From Heterobasidion occidentale (taxonomy: Eukaryota > Basidiomycota > Agaricomycetes > Russulales > Bondarzewiaceae), in NCBI GenBank assembly GCA_039111635.1, contig JBCAQO010000004.1:2170001-2234000 (forward strand): a DNA stretch of 64,000 nucleotides, in the 5' to 3' direction. The first letter of the stretch is position 1, and each line of letters starts with the position of its first letter. The position numbers and the translations under genes were made by a program. The notes beneath the pieces were generated by a model. It did no database searches. It was not told where the DNA came from and saw only the letters and a list, made by a program, of their open reading frames with translations. Positions 11,209-22,581 of the stretch are shown piece by piece.

Positions 11209-13898
11209 CTACTCCGCTCCAGCAACCTCAACGATGAGGTTCACTGTCATGATCACCACATAGCAGATTATAAGGAAAAATCCCCATGCCCTCGTGATGA
11301 AGTAGCCATTCAATGGCACAAATATGATGGTGGCAAGTAGGAGTGTCAGGAGGCCAATCGTGCTGACGAGCAGCGTGGTGGAGAAATGCAGCTCGTAGGG
11401 TTGGCCTGTCTGGTGTATGATGTATGAGCCGGATATCCCTACCCCAAGAAGCATGTTGAGCATTGGCCCGCCAAAGCACGCAGAGAAGCCCATTATAGGA
11501 GCAAAGACCTGTCAACGAGAGTGAGCAGCATGAACCGAAAAGAACAGAGAACGATAGGCTCTTACGGCTACGCTCATGTTTGCGACAAGATCCGCAAGTG
11601 AATTGCCGACTGCGAATATCGTGAGACCGATTATCGCGTCAGACAAGCCGAAGATGAATCCAAACGTCTAGGGAAGAATATATTAGACAGACCATATGTA
11701 ACAACTGAGATGAGAGCGTACCTGAAGAACATTCACTACCTCATCAGCAATGGCCATGATCCACACCATGGAGACCAAGAAGCCCATCGAGCACCTCGCC
11801 ATTTTTGAAGATGGATGGTCGCCTCTCTTCGCGAAAACAGCAACCAATACACCTGCACAAAGCCCTACTATAGCTGTGCCGAGAAGCAGCCATCCTTCCC
11901 GCTTTGTGTTCTCTGCAAATGCCTATAAGCAACCAACCAGACGATGCGATAATAAAACAAATTCACTGAAAAGGACGGCGACACAGAAGAGTGGGCCGAG
12001 GGCGCATTGCGCGGCCATCAGCCACTTATTGAACTGCAGCTCATGCATCTCCTCCTCGACCTCGTCTTCTGCGAGCAAGGCCCTGTCCACTCCTGCGCTC
12101 TCCTCCTCGAACGCAACCAACTGCTCATCTCTTCCTTCCACTCCGGACATCTTTTCGTGTTGGGCGTGTGTACTGTTATATGGAGTGACAATCACGGGAA
12201 GTGTGATAGTGAGCGCAAACACGGCGGGAGCCGCAAAAACGGCGGCGACTTTCCGAAGCACGGTCTTTGAGCGAAGTCCTGCAGCGTAGGAAACAATGTG
12301 TGATACGCGTGCTCGAGGACGTGAAGCAGACGCTGCCTCTTTGTGAGCGGCACTGGGGTTGGAGTAACGCTGGAGGAGTCTGCGTCGGAAATTGGCGACG
12401 CCGGGGTGTGAGAGATAATCGGAATTGGGGCCGTGTCGTCTCCAAATTCGATCAAAGGTGTGAGTTGACCAGGTCCGGACAGATCGTCAGGAAGAGGATT
12501 TGTGACAATTAGTTGTGGGGATCGATCGTTGAGAGGTACACCGAGCGCGGCGTCCCAGGGGTCGACGTTATCATCTCCCCCCGCAGGCGTATGAGGTCGC
12601 GACCACGAATTTCGATGGTGATGATAGTGTCCTCCGGGATAAGGTGTAAGAGGAGACTCGAATATGCTCAACGAACGAGTCGCAGCTTGGCTTTGTAGCG
12701 ATGTGACCACTTGCCGGAACTCGAGCGCCCCAACGAACGAGAACGAGGGCATTGCGTTGAGACGAGGGGAAGGTGAGGGAGTCCGTGAACGCGCTCGTGG
12801 AGGCAATTCAGTTTGCACGCCTAACCGGGGGGGTCCCGGGTGAGAGGACGCACGAGCCCTGGTGTAGCTAGGTAGAGTCAGTGATGCAGAATTGGATGGG
12901 ATGGGAATGGCTATAACGTCAATAATTATATATCCTGCAACTATTGAAAGTGGAATGAAGCTCACGCTCGTCTCTGTAAGGCTCATCGTCGAGGAAAGGT
13001 GAGGGGGGCATCTCGTCCTCCGCATATTCGTTTCGGATCAGCTCGTCCCTATACCGGATCCTCATCATTCGTCGTTCCCACCAGCTGCCTACGACGACGA
13101 CGATCGCATAGACCACGTATAACGCAACAAGGATCCCGGCCTCCCAAGCTCGTATCGAGCCGTCCCACAAGATGACAAGGAAGAGGGTCACCGCAGTCAT
13201 GAAAAATCCTGCATCCCTGAGGAACGGCGCGCGATTGACACGAAACGGTTTAATGATGCACATAGACCCGATGACAACAGAAACAATGAATGACGCTGCA
13301 CCAAGTAGCTCCCCGATCGCTAAACTACCTGAATTTTGCCGCATGGCGGAAAATGTAGAGAATACGTCGGGGCTGCCGTTTCCGAATGCCAGGAATGTGA
13401 CACCGGCAACGTTTTCATCCAAACCTAGCAGCCGGGCGAGAGTCGCGAGGTTGGGACAGAAGAAGTCGGAAGCGCTGATCCCAAGAGTAGAAAAGAGGAA
13501 GATAAGCCATACGAGAAGGCCGGCGAAGACAAATGGCCGAACGGTTGTAGATGAGCAGAAATATGATTGAAGGTAGGAGATGGAAAGGAAAGTGTCCGAG
13601 GCGGGACAAGTGCGTGAGACGTGAGAGCACTGTTCGTCGAAAGGGAAGGCTATGGGTCGACACTGAATGTGAGGACGTATGGGTTTAGGAACGGGGCTAA
13701 AGTAAGCATGTTTGAATGCACCTCTTTTTCACCGCTGGATGCACCCCGCAAATCATCCAAGCCTCGCTTAAGTGCATTACCACGGCGAAGTAGCGAGCGA
13801 CCTGGATCCTGGACTTGGCCGTAGTTGCTCTGTGACCAGACGATGCAATTCGCGACCAGGATGACGGCAAATGCAAGTCTTGGAGATACGGTGGGCAT
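11209..13898 (-). CDS. Cation/Ca2+ exchanger, CaCA superfamily (NCLX/CCX-like)
   Basis: Multi-pass antiporter exchanging Ca2+ for monovalent cations, probably in an internal membrane. Exon 1 (13898-13722) encodes a signal-like N-terminus. Exon 2 begins CRPIAFPFDEQCSHV at 13662. The alpha-1 repeat is clear (AGVTFLAFGNGSPDVFS), then four to five hydrophobic helices. A long Ser/Pro-rich cytosolic loop follows (encoded about 12900-12290), then a second helical half with the alpha-2 repeat (GNSLADLVANMSVA and FGGPMLNMLLGVG) and a hydrophobic end reaching 11209. The frame slips near 12266: LQDFAQ must join TVLRKVAAVFAAPAVFAL, which needs one extra A in a short A run of the coding strand. Only 280 bp separate its start from the divergent GPI-protein gene. 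Confidence 0.9.
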
Positions 13899-14178
13899 GA
13901 GAGGACACTCCCAACAGTTTACCTTGCACGCTGCCCGCTAGTAAGCACTGCGGTGACTGCGCCTGCAGGTGAGAGCGGAGAGATGTCACGTGCATGATCG
14001 CCGGTTGGTCGGCATCCGTCAAAGTCCGCTATGGACTCCGGATGGTGACACGCGTGGGCTTGGAGCGGAAGAAAAGCAACCTTCTCTTGTCCTACTACTC
14101 CACGCCAGTCTTTACGCTCTCTCTTTCTCTTCGCCTCCCACTTGGACTATCCTAAATCCATCCATTCGCTTGCACGCC

Positions 14179-15165
14179 ATGAAGTCCTTCGCTATCGTCG
14201 CCTCTCTTGTCGCCGTCGTTCCCGCCGTCCTCGGTCTGACCGTCGATACTCCGTAAGTATGTTTCCCTTCATACGTTGCCCTAGATTCTCAGCATCACAC
14301 TATTCCCTCAGCGCGAGTGTGGTTCAATGCCGTGAGTGTCCATTTCATGGGTTTGTTTTGCAATCCTCTCTAAGCAACTTCCGTCTGCAGAGCCTATTCA
14401 GTTCACCTGGCACGATGGTACTGCTCCGTACTATCTCTCGTTGATACCTGGTATGTGTTTCTCGGCTCGTCAGCTTTTCAGCTAATTCAATTTGCCCACA
14501 TAGCAAACCAGCCTTCGGCCGCCGCGGTAAGAAGACTGTGTTGTCGAGTTTGACATCCCGTCGCTAATACCCTATTTTTGCTTCTAGATCAAATCTTTCC
14601 CAACTCAGACTGGCACCACGTACACATGGAAAGCTGACCTCGAGGCTAACACCAACTTGTAAGAGCTTGACTAGTATATGATGAATGCATCATGAACCGT
14701 CTAATGCGCTCTGGACCTCTCCAGCAACATCGCCTTGAAGGATAACACCGGTAATCAGGTGTACAGTGCTCTTGTCACTATCCAGTCCAGTTCCGACAAC
14801 ACGTACGTTTTCTGTTGAATATACGAATGTGGCGCATATAATTGACCTGTGCGACTCAGCTGCCTCAACACCACTGTCGATGAGGGCTCTGCTTCTAGCA
14901 GCTCCGGGTCCGTCTTATTTTGATATGCACCCCTCACCGAAAGTTGACGCTTCTATAGATCGTCGGCCGCCGCTCTGGCTCGGCCGCCGCTTCGTCCGGT
15001 AGCGCTACAACAGCCAGTGCAAAGGCTAGCGGCAGCAGCAGCAGCTCGGCCGCGTCCGCTTCCTCTTCCACTGCAGCCAACAGCTCGAACGGTGCTTCTC
15101 GCTCGACGGTGACCGGCCTTGGCATTGCGGGCCTCATGGGTCTCGTTGGTGCCGCCCTCTTTTGA
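14179..15165 (+). CDS. Small secreted Ser-rich GPI-anchored protein
   Basis: Signal peptide MKSFAIVASLVAVVPAVLG starts at 14179. The mature domain, spread over many short exons, includes QPIQFTWHDGTAPYYLSLIP, IKSFPTQTGTTYTWKADLEA and NIALKDNTGNQVYSALVTIQ. This resembles a beta-sandwich domain common in small Agaricomycete secreted proteins with a Ser/Ala stalk. The last exon is Ser/Ala-rich (KASGSSSSSAASASSST) and ends in a hydrophobic GPI-type tail (VTGLGIAGLMGLVGAALF). The final intron is ambiguous: the consensus-like donor GTCCGT puts the last exon out of frame, while the weaker donor GTCTTA 4 nt downstream keeps it open. Function unknown; cell-wall or plasma-membrane location inferred from the anchor. 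Confidence 0.75.
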
Positions 15166-15813
15166 TTTCTGCGAAATAGAACTTAGAGGTCTAGCACGTG
15201 ATCATTGGACTTTTTGACAGTCGCTCGTTGTACCCCTTGGGTTTTGGACAGTGAAGTCCACACCACAGTTCCAACATACCTCGCCCGCATGTTCAGTTTT
15301 TAAACTGTATATAGTCTCTCTTTCTATACCTGTCACGTCTGCCGACGTTGGATTTTTCTGTTGCCTTTGGATCCGTGTACCGTGTGGATGGCCGCTGTCG
15401 CCAGATATCCTTTTCCTTTCTGCCCGAGTGTATACCGTAGTATGCCGCGTATGGAGTAATGTGACATGCCATCCTCATCGTCCTTCGAGTCTTTCGTTTG
15501 AGTTTGCAGATGAAGCCCATAGAAATGATATGGAGTTCTTGGTCAACAGGATAAATACGATGAGATTGCCCGAATGGCGACGGAAATATGGTTACAAGTG
15601 AAGAATTGAAACGTAAAACATGCATATAAGTCCATGGGGCAAGATTAAGTACACATGCCGACGTGTCTATAGATACCTGAACCAAAAAGATCCATTGAGA
15701 AAGAAGGTATTTGTTCAAATAAATGTAGAGTGGGGATGCAAGTGATTTCATTGACATGGAGAGCGAGTTATGATGAGGCAGCGGAGGTCAGTCTGAGAAA
15801 CGTGGGTCAGGGA

Positions 15814-16582
15814 TCAGGGAGGTCGGACACGAGGAGCTGGCAGAAGGCCCATGATTCCAAAGGCAAGAGCGTAAAGACCGGATGCTGCAGTGAGAAAGAA
15901 GGTGTTATCAGGGCGTTAGATGAGACGGTGGGTATGCTTACATCCTATGATGCCTTGAATATATCCTAGGCTTGAGTACTGTCCTAAAAGGAAAGAGAGT
16001 ATCGACCACCCGATGATCATGGAAGCTGTAAGGATCTGTATATCACGTCGCCATGTGATACATCAAGTAGCAGATTCGAAGCATACATGTATGTAAGACG
16101 TTAAGAGCTTTGTCACGGTAGCGGAATCGAAGGAACGGAGGAGACGCACGGGTATGACTGAGGATAGCTCTCCTGACTGACGCCAGGACCGATACTACAG
16201 ATATGGTACATACGTCCCAAATCAACATTTATTCGCGCCAGCAAAGGTGAGATACCCACATTTGGCGGTATACCTTTGATGACAGGGATAAGCAGAATAT
16301 AGATGAACAACGTCACTGTCAGCAGGCCGGACAGCATCGATGTGAGTACGAGCGGCCTATTTCGCACGCAGTCACCACGACAGCACAACGATGGCGCGTT
16401 CTCGTGAGTACTTGTTGCAGGACGACCCACGCATGAAAGACACGGACATACCGTGACCACCCTCGTGCGCCATACCACGTCGTGCGTAGCTCTTCAAGTG
16501 TGTGAAACCAGTACGTGACCGCGCCCCCTGGGACGACAAACCGTAGCTGGCGTAGCGTATGTCGCGATAATTGTGCAGCCAT
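15814..16582 (-). CDS. Small multi-pass membrane protein, unrecognised
   Basis: Minus-strand exons joined by GT-AG introns begin MAAQLSRHTLRQLRF at 16582 and continue WFHTLEELRTTWYGARGWSR. Then come three or four hydrophobic segments: LTSMLSGLLTVTLFIYILLI, SMIIGWSILSFLLGQYSSLG and GLYALAFGIMGLLPAP, ending at 15814. A polar segment between helices reads GIPPNYRSWRQSGELSSVIP. About 160 residues. The junction after SSVIP is uncertain because no canonical donor gives the right phase. I do not recognise a family. Confidence 0.55.
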
Positions 16583-17180
16583 CAGATGCTCATTCGAGTG
16601 GTTTCCTCCGACTCCCTTAATTTGGCGAAGGTAGTGCACCAGAAATGGGTGCGGTGTTTTGGTCCCGTGTCTATATCAAGCTGGCGCTCGCAAGGTCAGT
16701 AGTTTCAGGTGGGAGAGAGATGTGCAGCAGGGTAGGGGGTGGTGGGATGTGTATCTGTGGGAACGAGGATTAAGACGAGAGTCAGATACATTTAAGTCAC
16801 TCACTGGATTGGACGATCGCAGAATCACATGCGATCCGAATCAGGCAGCTGGGTCCTTCCACATCTTCAGCTCGAACACCACTCCAGCAGGTTCCAGTTA
16901 TGCGAGTGCTGTATTCACCTCGTCATTAGAGCGTTACGGTACAAACCAGCGGATAGAGAATCTAGGAAGGTGCACAATCGCAAGAAAATAAATACGTAGA
17001 TTTACATGGAGTGCTACAACAACATTGGGAACAATTCGATCGAAGGACGCAAAAGGCGATACCAAATAATCGTACAAATCTCCCAGAGTCCCGTAACCGC
17101 CTGTTCACTGTTCAGGCATCATCGGGGTATTCCTACTCGTCACTACATTTATGCATCACAGAGGTAGAGAGGGCACGATC
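16583..17180. other. Intergenic, nothing recognised
   Basis: About 600 bp between the start of the small membrane protein and the 3' end of the Gln-rich protein gene. No supported gene or repeat. Confidence 0.5.
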
Positions 17181-18337
17181 TCAGAATGCTGGAGATGGCC
17201 AATCTGGTAAACTAGCGATCGCTGCGTTACACGATTCACGTACACGCCGCTTGCTGGCCAGATCGCCCGAATGACGGTATCCAGTGGAGACCTCGGACAT
17301 TTGGAACGCAGACGCGGCGACGGTGTCTAGAGATCAAGATCAAGAACAGCCAGCTCATAATGGACACAGACACGTACCGACATTGGCCTCGGCCTCTTTA
17401 GCGACCTGTGTTTCGAAAGTGTGCCATCAGTGTCACGATTTGTGAAGCCGTGGGAACTCAAAACAACTAACAGCATTCAACCGATCTATTTCTTGTTGGG
17501 TCGCCTGCTGTTGCCCATACCCATACCCGCCATATCCACTTCCGTATACCGGTGGCGCCCCAAAAAATCCGCTCGCGCTGCCAGGCACGCCTCCAAGTGC
17601 CCGTACTCGCGCCTCGGCCGCCTCCTTCCGCTGCTGCCATGCGCCTTTAAGCGTATCAAACGTGTTCAGCGCTTGCTTCCATGTCGGCGCGTCCCACTGC
17701 TCCAGCTCTGCTTTGTGTGTGCTGATGAATGTGCGTGGATGTGAAGAGTGGCTGTTGGCTGAACCGCTGGAGAAAGACGGATTGGTAGAGAGGGGAGGCG
17801 CTTGGCCGGCAGGGGAGGTGATATTGTTAGAATACGGGTCAAATTGAGCGAGGTACGAGTTGCCGCCGTACGCTGGCGTCTGCTGCTGCTGTCCGTGCCC
17901 AGGTTGCGACTGATATCCCCCATATCCCTGTTGTGGCATGCTGCCGTAATTTTGATGTTGAGGGTATCCGGTCGATTGTGCGACAAACTGTTGGCCATAC
18001 GAGCCGACGGCGTGATTCCTTGCGTACCCTGGTCACTATATTGGGAGGGCTGCATTCCATATGCTGGTTGCGGCGCACTCCATTGCTGCGCATAAGGGGT
18101 CTGAGGCTGCTGGTACCCTGACTGTACTCCGGAATATCCTGTCGGATTGTTGGCCATAGGGCTGGGAGCTCCGCTACTGATATAGGGCCTCGAGGACGAG
18201 GATACTGGGCTCTGGAGCCATGATGTGTATTGTGCGCTAACCTGAGGAGAGGAGGACCTATCCGTGTTTAGGCTGGGGTAACGAGAGGCCGCGGAAGCAG
18301 TCTTGTCGATGAACGGATTATTTGTTATGTCGGCCAT
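17181..18337 (-). CDS. Gln/Pro/Tyr/Gly-rich protein, unrecognised
   Basis: Starts MADITNNPFIDKTASAASRY at 18337. The first half is disordered and rich in Gln, Pro, Tyr and Gly (for example GYGGYQSQPGHGQQQQTPAY). It is followed by a helical segment, HKAELEQWDAPTWKQALNTF and WQQRKEAAEARVRALGG, and later exons giving EIDRLNA, VAKEAEANVDTVAASAFQMS and an end at about 17181. NPF near the N-terminus is an EH-domain binding motif, which could hint at endocytic or membrane-traffic roles, but this is inference only. The frame slips near 18027: SQYSDQG must join YARNHAVGSYGQQF, needing one extra G in a GGG run. The 3' end is approximate. Confidence 0.6.
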
Positions 18338-19307
18338 TGATGGGTGTAGAATTGATGATGTGACTGCTGAACGCACGTATATGGTGCGATGACCGTGCGT
18401 TGCAAAAGTTCAAGGATAGAATCGACGGAGTGTGCGAGAATCTTGACTCCCGACTCTCGACTTGTGGGTCGTCAGTGCAGTGCTGTGCTCGAGTACGTGA
18501 TCGTGCTTACAGTCGTTCTTGGATCGGGTGACTGACTCACTGTTACTAAGTTTCCTTATAAAGTCCGGAATGCACCAGTTTTCATCTTCGACATGCCGAG
18601 GTAGCAGAACCTATGAATCCTCAATTGTGAGGGTCTTCCCATCTCCGGTGCTACGGACTTCTCGTCTACTGAACAATTCGCCCTCAAGGAATTAGGATTA
18701 TTTACCACCAAGAGGCAAAGTGTCGATGCATGCACACCATATTTTCAGGCGAACTTCACCTCGAACTGGTCTCATAGTGTGGGCATTCATACAGCACTAG
18801 CGTTGTATGGAACATCTTCAAGCTCATTGAACGTATGCTGGAATTCTCTGTATTTTCGTCGCGATACAACCCGTCTCGTAGTGCCAAATGCTACGGACTT
18901 TGGGAACTACAAGTTTCTTCCACCCGCCTCGCTCAAATGATACGAGTTTTTGGTATGTAGACGAGAGAAACGATTGTCGTTGTTCTATAGAAACATAACA
19001 TGAGACTCCGGTGGGTATTTACGAGCTCACTTATCTCGAAGACCTACTTATACTGGGGAGGTAATATTCTTGGAATCCATATACTCCATGTCGAATTCAT
19101 GATCAGATGGGATGCCTTTGGCATTGTGTGGTGGATTGTCCCGCATCTCATGCGACTCGACATATACATGGACCTTTTCGGCGTCAGTTAGCCTCGATTA
19201 CTACGGACTCCGCTGGTGAAATGCAGGAACGAACCTCTGGCCTGACAGAAGTAGTTCCTAGTGTCACGACGTCAGGACGCTGATCATTCATCGGGTCAGT
19301 TCAGGCA
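18338..19307. other. Intergenic, no gene recognised
   Basis: Upstream of the Gln-rich gene and downstream of the DUF6534 gene. The 9-mer ctacggact occurs at about 18651, 18892 and 19200, but no gene or element is supported. Confidence 0.45.
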
Positions 19308-20839
19308 TCATCGAGATTGGCAAGAGCTGACCCTTTTAGTCCGACGATCGGCTGTTGCTGAAGCCGTCTGGTCCGAAGTTGAAGTGAACGCCCAACCTTT
19401 CCGTGAGTTCAAACTTGACAAGAGGGAGTTCGTGTACAGCTTTGAAAGTGGAAAATTAAAAGCTAGATGCCTGGGTGACAGTCAACGGCTTTGTTCAAGC
19501 CTGCGGCCAAGGAGAGATACTCACAGGCCTGACGGCTAATGAGAATGAATATAACAATTTAGCTGAGGAAACTCGAGATATAGGGAATTGCTACAACTCA
19601 CACTGCTGATGAAAAGAATGAGATCGATGATAGCAACGAGCGATGTAAGCATGCCGGTTTGTACAGTCACTTTCCATGCGCAGAGAGCACGTCAGCGCCT
19701 ACAAGGGTTGTGGCAATGACCACGAACACACCTCTGATGATCCTATCGATGACATCATCCGTAGTTGAAAAGCCGCCCTTGTGGCGCTTCTGAGCAGGCA
19801 AAACGAAAGCAATAAGAAGATAAACGGAGGGACGATTAAATGTCTACGTACCAGATGCCAGACTAAAACAAAGGTGATCATGGTATCACATGCGGCCGAG
19901 CCAGCCAACCAGACGATCACAGCAGGTTTGAATCTGCGGAATTCGAGATAGGCAGGGATGAAACCAACGGCGATCGACGTCGCAATGCCGGCCACTAACG
20001 GGAAATCAGATAATGTCAACAGTTGTCGAATAAGTATAATCTCACAGCATTGCAAGATCGCGGTGAATGCGATCACTATACTCGCCCCGATACTCCCAGT
20101 GAGGATCTTGACCCTCCACGCAAAGAACAACTGGACAGTAACTCCGATGACACCCTGCAGAAAGGAGTTAGAATATCGCCCGACAGAGTAAGTTGGAACG
20201 CACTGTCAGAGCAGGATCTGAACGAGCGGTCCGTCAGTCAATACGTGTAAGAATAAGATTGTTCGTATCTATAGGCACACCTGTACAGAATACTACGATG
20301 CAAATCAGATGGAAGATATTTCATGGAAGAATAATGACTTACTCCAATTCGCATTTTGGATATAGACGACATCTCCTAAAAATGATGGCGATGAGCAAGA
20401 CGGACGGTTTTCTTTCAATAAGGAAGAGACGAACCAAAATGGCTGATTACAGAGTCATACATGAAAGCCATGTCAAAAACGGTGTTGACCGTGTCCAGCG
20501 CGAATAGGACAGCTATCTACGGAACAAATCAGGATCAACATCCAGTTCTCGAGGGGCGCACGCACGAATCCTTTGATCCACTGCTTGTCAGTCCTGTATA
20601 ACGCTAAGTCATCACCGATATCTCTCGAGCTCTAAAGTAAAATAACTGACATCCTGAACGTTTTGACATAGATGTACACCTGAGTAATGGAGACTCCATA
20701 GAGCACCGCGTTGATGAACGTCCCGGCCAGCATGGGCCCATGACTATCGCATAACGATCAGCAATCGTACGCAGTTCATCTATTCCATGAGCGCAACGAC
20801 TTACAGCAATTTCGCCAAGGTCGCCCCGGCGTCTGACAT
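19308..20839 (-). CDS. DUF6534-type seven-helix membrane protein
   Basis: Agaricomycete-expanded integral membrane family of unknown function. The start MSDAGATLAKLLHGPMLAG joins across an intron to TFINAVLYGVSITQVYIYVK, the usual N-terminal helix. Further exons give IAVLFALDTVNTVFDMAFMY, VTVQLFFAWRVKILTGS, VAGIATSIAVGFIPAYLEF, VIVWLAGSAACDTMITFVL, TVQTGMLTSLVAIIDLILF and the characteristic C-terminal FPLSKLYTNSLLSSLNSRK, followed by a polar tail ending at 19308. About eight introns. The family match rests on the motif order; exon borders in the middle are approximate. A receptor-like role is often supposed but unproven. Confidence 0.8.
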
Positions 20840-21493
20840 CGAAGATGATCGTGTACGACGAGTTCACTGTGATGTAGAGAGGAAAGGAGAGGGGGCCACT
20901 TGTCGCAAGGACGTCGACCGTGGAGAAGAAATAGCTATCGAGGTAGGCAAACATTTTATGGTGATGTTTAATAAGTATAGCTGGTGGAAGCTTGTTTTCA
21001 CCCTATTTGTTTTACCTACCGACGATGTTTGGTTACGCAGCGTGTTGCTGGTGACGTTAGGTCAACTAATGGGGGTATTCTAGAAGGTTACGCGGGCTGA
21101 GATCGTTCTACATAAGGAAATTTTATATGATTGGCGATTGGCTTCGCGAAGTACGTCCAGGCTTCAGGCTCCCGCGTGTTATATGCGACTTGGATGACCC
21201 TGGCAAGCAATGGGAGCCTGGAGAGTTCAAATTCTGGCTGATCCAGAGATCACGAGAAGCCTGCTTTAGTAACAGGACAACCTGTGGCGAGGGGTAAAAA
21301 GCCAAACTAGGCTTGCCGAAACGTCTCCCAAGAGAGGAGGATACGTCCTGCAATGATGGACACTCATCTGTCGAGACCGGCAAGCTCACTATTGTACCCC
21401 GTGAACCACTCTCGTATTTTGATGAAGATATACATTTGATGAACCCACGGTGAATCGGCCGCGTTGAGAACGGAGAAGTTCAGAAGAGCGGCC

Positions 21494-21549
21494 GAGGAAG
21501 GTTGCGCTATGTGAGAAGGTTGCGCTATGTGAGGAAGGTTGCGCTATGT
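21494..21549. repeat. 18-19-bp tandem repeat, 3 copies
   Basis: Three near-identical copies of gaaggttgcgctatgtgag in a row in non-coding sequence. The last copy is truncated before its end. Confidence 0.9.
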
Positions 21550-21843
21550 TTCTTACGGCACTGCAGTCTGATGCGTGTTGAGCGTGAGCGTATTCGAAGA
21601 TCCGGTACCACCTGAGAACTTACAAACGTACAAGGTATCCGGAATACCTTTGGGGCTGGCCTGGAACATATTTCAAGAGCAGGGAGAACCGACGATCGCA
21701 AATGATCGTCTCCAATACTCATCAGGAATCACAGCGCTTCGGAACTGCTTCAAAGATGTTTTTTGAAGGTGTTTGAAGCAGGATGGTAGAATGACAAGCA
21801 TGCTATCGGGGCCGGTGAACATGTAGCCGGGGAGATCGTCGCG

Positions 21844-21883
21844 AGTAGCGGAAGGTAGCGGCTGGTAGCGAAGGGTAGCGGCT
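21844..21883. repeat. 10-bp tandem repeat, 4 copies
   Basis: Four degenerate copies of gtagcggaag/gtagcggctg, non-coding. Confidence 0.85.
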
Positions 21884-22581
21884 TAGAGATCATGCAGAGA
21901 TCGAACGTAGACTATAGCGGCGATCTGACGGCCATTTAGCGAGATGAGGGCGCAGAAAAGAAGCTTCGGGGAAATCACGGGGTAACATGAATCTCCCGCG
22001 TGCAAAGATGTGCATAGTCGCAGTATAGTCGCCTAGATAGAAAAGTTGAAGAGATCCTAAGCGAGTCGCTAAAGGTCGAACACGGACAATGCGTTTACAG
22101 CTAGATTCGTCGGATACGCGGCCTAGACTTTGGAGAAGAGTATTCAGTCGGAGTGCCGAATTTAAGAATCAGGCAGCGCGCGACGCAGCGGAGAAAGCGC
22201 GAAAATTCGACATCCTGTGCGGCGCCGACACATTTGACCGAGCACGATCCTTTCCGCTGAGGCTTCTTGAGGCCCCTCATTTTGAATCTGGCAAGGGCGA
22301 CATGATGCAAATTTGATAGAGCTTACCAGGGGCAGACCTGGGCAGACAGGATCGATACTTCATATAAACATACAACAAGTTCGATCATGTACATACATAA
22401 ATGTCGTAGCCTACAATGCCGAGCAGACGACAGCCGTCATCGATGTACATAGCATACGAACTGTAGGAGTACAAACGCACAACCGTGCGATATAGCGAGC
22501 ATACAACGAGGCATAGTACGGAAGAGAGAGAAAAAAGTCGCATTGAAACGCGACACACACCAAGATCCAGATACCTGCTGT

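Larger units (their letters stand above)
20840..22581. other. 1.7-kb gap without recognised gene
   Basis: Contains two short minisatellites (listed separately) and no convincing coding exon. Base composition is mixed. Confidence 0.5.
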